This document shows, one piece after another, positions 57,975-64,000 of a stretch of 64,000 bases of DNA. The stretch is from Denitromonas ohlonensis (GTDB lineage: Bacteria > Pseudomonadota > Gammaproteobacteria > Burkholderiales > Rhodocyclaceae), in contig NZ_VMNI01000013.1 in assembly GCF_007625205.1 (NCBI RefSeq), positions 96,827-160,826 of the forward strand, given 5' to 3'. The position numbers were made by a program, and so were the translations under genes. The notes beneath the pieces are model-generated. The model was not told where the DNA came from. It ran no database searches and was given only the letters and a program-made list of their open reading frames with translations. Each line of letters opens with the position of its first letter. The stretch's first letter is position 1.

Positions 57975-59675
57975 ATGAAAAGCTTTCTCTTCGAAAGTAT
58001 TTGGATGCTCTCCCGGCGCGACCGGCGAGCCCGGCGAGTGGAGTTCCACGAGAACAAGAATCTGATCTGGGGGCGGAACCACACCGGGAAGTCGAGCCTG
58101 GTCAAAACCATGTTCTTGACCTTGGGGGCCAAGCCGCAGGGAAACCTAACCCAGTGGGATGAACACACCGTTTCGCTGGTCGGCTTCCGCGTCGACGGGC
58201 GCAGCTTTCAAGCTCTTCACAGTTCCGGAATCCGGGCCCTATTCGAGAACGGCGTCCTCATTGCCGCAACTTCGGATCATTCCGAATGGAGCGCGGCTTT
58301 CGCATCGGTGACGGGCTTCAATCTCGTCCTCTTGGACAAGAATGGGCAAAGCGTCCCGGCCGATCCCAAGTGCTTTTTCCTGCCCTTCTACATCAATCAA
58401 GACGGAAGCTGGCAGGCCAGTTGGAACACTTTCACTGGGTTGCAGCAGTTCAGCAAGCCGATGGGCTCGATTCTCGAATATTTCTCGGGCATCAAGCCCC
58501 AGGAATACTACGAGGCAAAAGCCAAGAGAGACGCTGAACTGCGTCTGCTGGACGACCTGAAAAAGGAGCGAGGTTTTCTCGACAAGGCTCGGGAGCGGTT
58601 TGGCAAGAAACTGCCCCTCTCTGGCCCGAAGATCGACCCCGAAAATTTCAAGCTGGAAATCGAGCAGTTGACGCTCGAAATGACCGCGCTCAACAAGGAA
58701 CAGGAAAAGCTTCGATCCCAATCGGTCTCAGAGCGCGATCTGCTATCGAGCATCTACCTGCAAATCAATTTGGCGAACGAAGCGATTCGCGCGTATGAAG
58801 ACGACGCCCAATACCTCCGCAACGAGCCGCGAGAGGCTTTGGTCTGCCCGGTCTGCAATGCCGAGCACTCCGAATCGTTCATGGACTTGCTCACCTATGC
58901 GGACGACGCCCGCTCTCTGAGGGAGATCACCGCGCGGCTTGAAAAGGATGGCCGAGACGTCGCCGCCAAGCTTCAACAGACGGTCGCGCAGATCGGAGCC
59001 CTCGAAGGCCATTATCGCCGCATCTCCCATTTGCTCGACACACGTCGCGGAGACCTGCAATTTCGACAGGTGGTCGAGAGCCTTGGTGCCGAGCAAGCCT
59101 TCCATGCCTTTGAGGAAGAGCGCTCGATATTAGACGCGGAGATCGCCGTTCACACCGAGGCGGTCGGGGTGCTCAATGCCGAAATGGACAAGCTGACCGA
59201 CAAGAAGCGCTCCGGCGCTATTTTGAAGCAATATCGACAAGCCTACGCGGCAGCCCTCTTCGACCTGAACCTCCCGGACTCCGGGAAAGCGCGCCTCACG
59301 CTGACCAGCCGTCCCAGCGATTCGGGTAGCGGAGGCCCTCGCTCAATCCTCGCCTACTATGCTGCCCTTTGGGATGTCTGCTGCGGGACGACTGGATCGT
59401 TCATGGTGCCGCTCGTGATCGACTCACCGAACCAGCAAGGCCAAGACGACATCAACCTGCCCAAGGTCATCACGTTCATCTCCGAGAAGTTGCCCGCCAA
59501 CGCCCAACTCATTCTCGGCTCAGAAATCGACACCGAGCACCCCTTCGACAAAAAGATCGTGCTTGATTCGCCTTACAAGCTACTTGATGAACAGTTCTTC
59601 GACGAAGCGGATGCGGAATTAGGGCCATTGGAATCCCTGATGTATCTGAGTTTGAAGTCGAGCCAGAAATCGTAG
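57975..59675 (+). CDS. SMC/Rad50-like ATPase (LmuB-like)
   Basis: A 566-residue ABC-type ATPase: Walker A GRNHTGKSSL (residues 34-43), coiled-coil arms (about 175-290 and 310-430) joined by a CxxC zinc-hook (VCPVCNAEH, about residue 292), and the C-terminal lobe with GGPRSILAYYAALWDV and Walker B/D-loop LVIDSPNQQG. The arms are short for an SMC. It is the second gene of the DUF4297 pair, as expected for a Lamassu-like sensor. The product probably binds DNA ends or replication intermediates. Confidence 0.8.
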   Translation: MKSFLFESIWMLSRRDRRARRVEFHENKNLIWGRNHTGKSSLVKTMFLTLGAKPQGNLTQWDEHTVSLVGFRVDGRSFQALHSSGIRALFENGVLIAATSDHSEWSAAFASVTGFNLVLLDKNGQSVPADPKCFFLPFYINQDGSWQASWNTFTGLQQFSKPMGSILEYFSGIKPQEYYEAKAKRDAELRLLDDLKKERGFLDKARERFGKKLPLSGPKIDPENFKLEIEQLTLEMTALNKEQEKLRSQSVSERDLLSSIYLQINLANEAIRAYEDDAQYLRNEPREALVCPVCNAEHSESFMDLLTYADDARSLREITARLEKDGRDVAAKLQQTVAQIGALEGHYRRISHLLDTRRGDLQFRQVVESLGAEQAFHAFEEERSILDAEIAVHTEAVGVLNAEMDKLTDKKRSGAILKQYRQAYAAALFDLNLPDSGKARLTLTSRPSDSGSGGPRSILAYYAALWDVCCGTTGSFMVPLVIDSPNQQGQDDINLPKVITFISEKLPANAQLILGSEIDTEHPFDKKIVLDSPYKLLDEQFFDEADAELGPLESLMYLSLKSSQKS

Positions 59676-60038
59676 GTTCTCATGAAGAGTTCACTGAATC
59701 GCTCCTACGCTTGTCGACAATTTTTAGCGCCTGCTACGAGACCGAAGCCAGTCGAATTGTGCAGATGCTTTCAAGAGCGGCTGGTCGTTTCCGGCAGTTC
59801 AATGAAGATGAAACCTGCCGTTCGACGGCGCTGAGCGCCGTGTGACAGCTGTCCGCCGCACTGCCGCCGCTCAATTGGCGCAGCGTGGCCGACAGCAATG
59901 GCCTCCAACCGCCTCATGCCGATGACAACAGCCAACAACTTGGCCAAAGCTGCCGGTGGCGGCAGTCCAACGGAATGGCCGGTATCTGCCCGCTCGTACC
60001 CTACCTTGGAGGTACTGAAGATTGACATCGGTATCGGT
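59676..60038. other. Gap between two convergent defence modules
   Basis: About 360 bp between the SMC-like stop (plus strand) and the GajB stop (minus strand). No convincing ORF. Words such as CTGCCGTTCGACG and CAGCTGTCCG recur in the gene-free stretch at 63860-63925 on the other side of the Gabija pair. No clear terminator with a T-run was found. Confidence 0.45.
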
Positions 60039-61826
60039 TCACCTCTCGTCTGCCAAGTGCTGCTCGATCTCATCCACGAACGGCGACGAGCGCCTTGCGG
60101 TGTGCACTAGATGGACCTCGGCTTTCGCCCGAGTGAACCCGACATAGAACAGCCGGCGGGCCTCCGCGAGCTGCTGTTGGCCTACACCGTTGCGCGGCAA
60201 ACGACCGCTGTCCATGCCAAACATGAACACCACGCCGAACTCCCTGCCCTTCGCGCTATGCAGCGTCGACAGAGTCAGGCGGTCGAGTTGCTCACCACTC
60301 CCAGAAAGTTCGCCCAAGACCATTTCTGCGTGGTCGCCCGCCGGCGCTACGCGCGCTGCGAACGTTGCTAGCGTCTCGATCTCGTCGCGCAGTGCGACAC
60401 ATTCGGAAGCGTACGGCTCGATCACATTGGCCCGCAGTTCTTCCATCCAGCGGTGCAGCAAGATGTTTGCGTCTCGCCTCTCCCACAGTACAGTGATCAG
60501 TGCGCGATGAAAGTCCAAAAGCCCCGCATCGCTATGGATGGCCTCAATGAACAGCCGCCGCCCTTCCCTTACCAAACGCGTGAACCGCGGCTTCCCCGTC
60601 CGCCATCCACCGCAACACCATTGGCTGCACAACTCCAACCACTGCATGATGCGGCTGGAACGTGGGTATAAGGCGTTGCCATCGGAGCGCACGATCGGGA
60701 TGGAAGCGGCCTCGGCGGCACCGGCGACGGCATCGCCAATCCAAGCCGCCGGATACAGCACAGCCACGTCGCGGTAGCTCAGTCGCGGATGCCGTGCCAG
60801 AACCTGCGGCAGCAGCTCCTCCACAACGCGTGCGGCCTGCCGCTCGTACGAGCCTCCCAAGGGATGGATGAACACCGTGCCCTGTGCAGCGGCGTCGGCA
60901 GCTTCATAGTCGCGCTCCTCGCCCAAGGCCACTCGGGAGGCTACGACGATGCGGTTGCCGCTGCGGTAGTTCAGTCGCAGGCGCACGGTCTCGACGTCCT
61001 CACGCCCTGACAGCCGGCGCAGCAGATCGGGTCGGGCCCCGGTGAATCCATAGATCGACTGGTCGACATCGCCCACGGCAAACAACCGCATGCCCGCGCG
61101 AAAGCACAACCCCAACACCATGCGGTGCAGCGCCGCGCCGAGGTCTTGGTACTCGTCTATGACAAGCACAGGATATTTAGCAAGCAGTGCGCGCTGCAGC
61201 CACTGGTTGTCACGCAGCGCGCGCAGGGCAAACAAGGGCATGTCGTCGAAGTCGATTAGGCCTCGCTGACGCAGCGCCTCCTCGTAGGCTTCCACTAGTT
61301 CCGCGAGCTCCGGATCAGTCTCGCGCCACTCCACGCTGTCGCGGTTCAGGATCGAGCGGCGATAGTTGCCGAGGCGGAAGTCCAAGTCCTGGAGATTGCC
61401 GGGTTCATCCAATGTTCGGGCTGCTGCCTCGGCTAGTGACTCCTGCTTCTCCGCTCGTGTGGCCACACCAAATCTTTCAGGCAGTCCCAGCCCTGCCACC
61501 TTGGCGTAGGGCAGGACGATCTGCGTGAGAGAGAAAGAATGCACCGTCCCGACGAACACGCGCCCACCAGGCTCGACCCCTAGGGCGGCCAGCCGATCTT
61601 CCAGTTCACGCTCACACTCGTTGTTGTATGTGATGCAGGCCACGCCTCTCGGTTCGTGTACGTCCTCCGCCAGCATGCGCGCCATCTTGGCCGTCAGCGT
61701 CTTGGTCTTCCCACTCCCGGGCCCCGCTAGCACGACGCAATGGCCACGGGACTCGTAGGCTGCCCATTGTCCAGGATTGCCCCGGAGCTGTGCCGCCACT
61801 CGCAGGTAGGCCGCGCGGTCAGACAC
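60039..61826 (-). CDS. gajB: UvrD/Rep-like helicase GajB of a Gabija system
   Basis: A protein of about 595 residues with a full set of SF1A motifs: Walker A AGPGSGKTKTL, Walker B VLVIDEYQDL, motif III AVGDVDQSIYGFTG, motif IV RLNYRSGNRI, motif V STLHSAKGREF and motif VI FYVGFTRAKAE. GajB senses DNA ends and nucleotide state and activates GajA. The GTG at 61826 overlaps the gajA stop by 8 bases, typical of coupling; a TTG at 61856 is an alternative. It is slightly longer than the best-known GajB (about 494 residues). Confidence 0.87.
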   Translation of the reverse strand: MSDRAAYLRVAAQLRGNPGQWAAYESRGHCVVLAGPGSGKTKTLTAKMARMLAEDVHEPRGVACITYNNECERELEDRLAALGVEPGGRVFVGTVHSFSLTQIVLPYAKVAGLGLPERFGVATRAEKQESLAEAAARTLDEPGNLQDLDFRLGNYRRSILNRDSVEWRETDPELAELVEAYEEALRQRGLIDFDDMPLFALRALRDNQWLQRALLAKYPVLVIDEYQDLGAALHRMVLGLCFRAGMRLFAVGDVDQSIYGFTGARPDLLRRLSGREDVETVRLRLNYRSGNRIVVASRVALGEERDYEAADAAAQGTVFIHPLGGSYERQAARVVEELLPQVLARHPRLSYRDVAVLYPAAWIGDAVAGAAEAASIPIVRSDGNALYPRSSRIMQWLELCSQWCCGGWRTGKPRFTRLVREGRRLFIEAIHSDAGLLDFHRALITVLWERRDANILLHRWMEELRANVIEPYASECVALRDEIETLATFAARVAPAGDHAEMVLGELSGSGEQLDRLTLSTLHSAKGREFGVVFMFGMDSGRLPRNGVGQQQLAEARRLFYVGFTRAKAEVHLVHTARRSSPFVDEIEQHLADER

Positions 61827-63648
61827 GCTCGGCCACGAAGCCGATGGCGTTAGCAATATAGGCCGGCGGCGCCACGCCCTCGACGCGCGAGGCCAGGCGC
61901 TGTGCGAACCGGCCCTTGCCGACGACTTCGATCAGCTTCAGGTAGTTGTCGACGTCAAGCGTTTCCGGATCAGCTTCCCAGCCATCGATCCAACCCTTTC
62001 GCTCTTCGCTCCACGACGTTTCGCGCAGCGTCTCGATGACGGCCTGCGTAAAGTTCGTATCGTTGAACATGTCCACCTCCAACGTGTCGATATTGGAGAA
62101 GACCCCGTATGCCTCACAACGCGTGGCGAACTTATGGCCGTCTTTTATCGCCTTGAGCTCCTTGATGAGTTCCGTCGGAGACTCCCCCGTCCGCGCGGTC
62201 TCCATGGTGTCGACCAGTTTCCAAGAGCGGTTGAAGCCAAGAGGCCCTCCCTTCGCCCGGGGATCCCAATCTGTCACGACCGAGAATGGAATACCCATCG
62301 CGGTTAGAAATTTCGCATAGGGGGTGAAGTTCGTGCCAGCGACCGAGCAGACCGTAATGCCCAAGTGGTCCAAATCATGTCCCTTCGCGGCGGCAAACAC
62401 CGGTAGCAGGAACTTCTCAGCATCCCCTTCCACTAGGATGACCCCGCTTGCGAACAGCATCTCCGCGCGAGTGACGTCCAGGTAGCGCTCTAGGTCATCC
62501 TCATCATCCGTGGTGAGGTCAACGGAAGCCGCCGAGGTGACGACGGTGCCTTTGTCGGCAGATTGACGCAGCAGGACCAGGGATCTCAGCGGTGCGACGC
62601 TGGCGATGTGCGGCGAATGGGTCGTCAGTAGCAGCGACAGCAGTTGTTCATTCTCCTCCTCATCCTCTTCTTCCTTTTCTTCTTCATCGCCGGCGAGGCC
62701 TTGGAACAGATGGCGGTACACCGACCGCTGCAGGTGAGGGTGCAGGTGGGCCTCGGGCTCTTCAATCGCCAGCAGGGTGTGGTCACGCCGGTTTTCGGCC
62801 ATCAGTTGCCGCAACTCAAGGGCCTTCAGCGTGAGGAAGGCGACGTTGGCTGAACCAAGACTGGCCTCGCTGATAGTGCGCAAGCCTCCATCGATCAACA
62901 GGCGAAGGTTGCGGAACAACCGTGTCACATCGGTCGTCCCGAAGCCCAGGCTCGGCTGGATGTCCTGATTGGGGCCGCTCATGGACGCAAACAGCTCCTG
63001 TAGGCTCTGCTCCAAACTCTGCACGGACGGAAACTCCGCTAGTTGGCCGGTTGCCGCCTGAACAGCATCGCGCACCTCCTGAAGATCGTTACTCGCCACG
63101 TTCGCAAACGCGCGTTCGAGCAAAGGCCGAAGGGGAGAGCGACGCCATGTCGCCAAGTCGCCCTCTGCGTCCCGCAGCGCGGGCAACAGGTCCATCGCGA
63201 TGCGCCGCCTTACGTCATGCCCGAACCGCTTCGTCTCAGCCTCGCCGCCGTAGCACAGGAACTCGTAGTCGTCGTCGGATTTGGGAAACCCGTCGAGGCC
63301 GGGGATCGGCCGAAACTCGTAAGTGAGCCGCACGGTGTGCGGATCATCGTCGAGCCGGAAGTCCGTGAGTTGGGCCAGTAGGTCTAGGTCGTCCTCGAAG
63401 TCGGTCAGTTCCACAAACACCGTGATCTTTTCATCTTCGAGCAGCTCGCCGAGCCCATCCCAGAAGTCCCCTTGGCCTAACTGGCGCGCGCTGTCTGGCA
63501 GGCTAGGATCGAAGATCAACCGCAACGCATAGAGCAGGTTGCTCTTTCCGACGCGGTTCTCTCCTACGATAACGATGTTTCCGTTCAGTGTGACGTCGAT
63601 CTCGCGGAAGTTTCGGAAGTTGCTGATGTAGATCCGCGTGAGCTTCAT
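61819..63648 (-). CDS. gajA: OLD-family ATPase/TOPRIM nuclease GajA of a Gabija system
   Basis: A protein of about 609 residues. N-terminal ABC ATPase: FRNFREIDVTLNGNIVIVGE leads into Walker A GENRVGKS (residues 29-36), a signature near LGSANVAFLTLKAL, and Walker B LLAIEEPEAHLHPHLQ. The C-terminal TOPRIM domain has VILVEGDAEKF (about residue 403) and VVTDWDPRAKGG for metal binding. GajA nicks DNA when phage replication depletes nucleotides. An unusual run of almost only Glu and Asp lies near residues 318-335. The ATG at 63648 is preferred over a TTG at 63666. Confidence 0.88.
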   Translation of the reverse strand: MKLTRIYISNFRNFREIDVTLNGNIVIVGENRVGKSNLLYALRLIFDPSLPDSARQLGQGDFWDGLGELLEDEKITVFVELTDFEDDLDLLAQLTDFRLDDDPHTVRLTYEFRPIPGLDGFPKSDDDYEFLCYGGEAETKRFGHDVRRRIAMDLLPALRDAEGDLATWRRSPLRPLLERAFANVASNDLQEVRDAVQAATGQLAEFPSVQSLEQSLQELFASMSGPNQDIQPSLGFGTTDVTRLFRNLRLLIDGGLRTISEASLGSANVAFLTLKALELRQLMAENRRDHTLLAIEEPEAHLHPHLQRSVYRHLFQGLAGDEEEKEEEDEEENEQLLSLLLTTHSPHIASVAPLRSLVLLRQSADKGTVVTSAASVDLTTDDEDDLERYLDVTRAEMLFASGVILVEGDAEKFLLPVFAAAKGHDLDHLGITVCSVAGTNFTPYAKFLTAMGIPFSVVTDWDPRAKGGPLGFNRSWKLVDTMETARTGESPTELIKELKAIKDGHKFATRCEAYGVFSNIDTLEVDMFNDTNFTQAVIETLRETSWSEERKGWIDGWEADPETLDVDNYLKLIEVVGKGRFAQRLASRVEGVAPPAYIANAIGFVAERV

Positions 63649-64000
63649 GGTTTCTCTGGACTTCAAGTTTCTCGGCTCGCCGCTGTCGGCCCCAAAATCG
63701 CATCATAATTAGTGACGCGCCATGTTGTCAGCATACGCTTATGACTGGCATCTTGCCTACGCACTCGTGCGCCACTCTTCGCGACTCTTGGGAAATCTCA
63801 ACCGTCGGTAACGTAGCGAATATCGGCCATTCATTTGTGCTCTCGCCAGTGACGGCTTCGGCCGACCAGCTGTCCGACGACGTGGGGAACAGAAAGTCGG
63901 CTTCGGTTGGGATTAACTGCCGTTCGACGCGAGGTATTTTCGGCTACCCTTTGACGGCTTCTAGCCGTAAGTAGACACTGTGAGCCACCCCCAATCAACA
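63649..64000. other. Right-end region without a recognised gene
   Basis: About 350 bp to the window edge, upstream of gajA. It must hold the gajA promoter. A 77-residue plus-strand ORF (63741-63974) has no ribosome site or similarity and is not called. Confidence 0.45.

Noticed and set aside
59771..60073. 100-residue minus-strand ORF downstream of GajB
   Set aside because: It overlaps the end of gajB and has no start signal or recognisable fold.
61819..63648. PARIS or a retron-type OLD/TOPRIM system
   Set aside because: PARIS has a separate TOPRIM protein, and retrons need a reverse transcriptase. Here ATPase and TOPRIM are fused and a UvrD-like partner is present, which fits Gabija.

Overview
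The window looks like chromosomal DNA of a GC-rich betaproteobacterium, most plausibly a Rhodocyclales-type (Aromatoleum/Thauera/Azoarcus-like) facultative or denitrifying degrader of alicyclic compounds. That placement is inferred from gene content: an ethylbenzene-dehydrogenase-type molybdoenzyme, a BadH/BadI-type ring-cleavage pair, NorQ/NorD/NorE/NorF homologues and CoA-thioester catabolism. No rRNA or tRNA gene was seen that would fix it.

Left part (1-13.3 kb). A LuxR/MalT-like regulator, cut by the left edge, precedes a three-gene cassette: a six-TM protein, a NorE/COX3-like protein and a NorF/COX4-like protein. A paralogous cassette lies on the minus strand (6621 to 4908), with cbiZ downstream of it and a MarR gene upstream. 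Neither cassette has a catalytic oxidase subunit nearby. A CheA-like kinase, a response regulator and a CheX phosphatase follow on the minus strand, then a second, complete MalT-like LuxR regulator.

Molybdoenzyme region (13.3-23.2 kb, plus strand). Genes for gamma, beta, alpha and delta subunits of a DMSO-reductase type II enzyme are followed by a CrtI-like FAD oxidoreductase and a NorQ/NorD (MoxR/VWA) pair. The same 17-bp motif (two mismatches) lies about 90 bp before the gamma gene and about 95 bp before the norQ-like gene. This suggests one regulator and a shared job for the NorQD-like pair and the molybdoenzyme.

Catabolic region (23.2-51.2 kb). This holds two epoxide-hydrolase-type alpha/beta hydrolases, an acyl-CoA dehydrogenase, DECR-, PECR- and HSD17B4-like SDRs, BadH and BadI, an unusual FadB-like protein, three MaoC hydratases, an OYE, EtfAB, two thiolases, an HMG-CoA-synthase/DUF35 protein that has lost its catalytic Cys and His, a CoA-transferase, a chemoreceptor, a Cache protein and a MarR regulator. 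Together they would activate, ring-open and beta-oxidise an alicyclic acid, for example one derived from a monoterpene or steroid. Several promoters carry a palindromic site resembling GTATGGTACnGTACSATAC, so they probably form one regulon.

Right part (51.2-64 kb). This is an accessory region of lower GC with gaps and gene remnants: a LysR fragment, a NERD protein with a lipoprotein, small unknown genes, a KfrA-N-like protein, and two convergent defence modules. One is a DUF4297 nuclease plus SMC-like ATPase (Lamassu-like); the other is a GajA/GajB (Gabija) pair.
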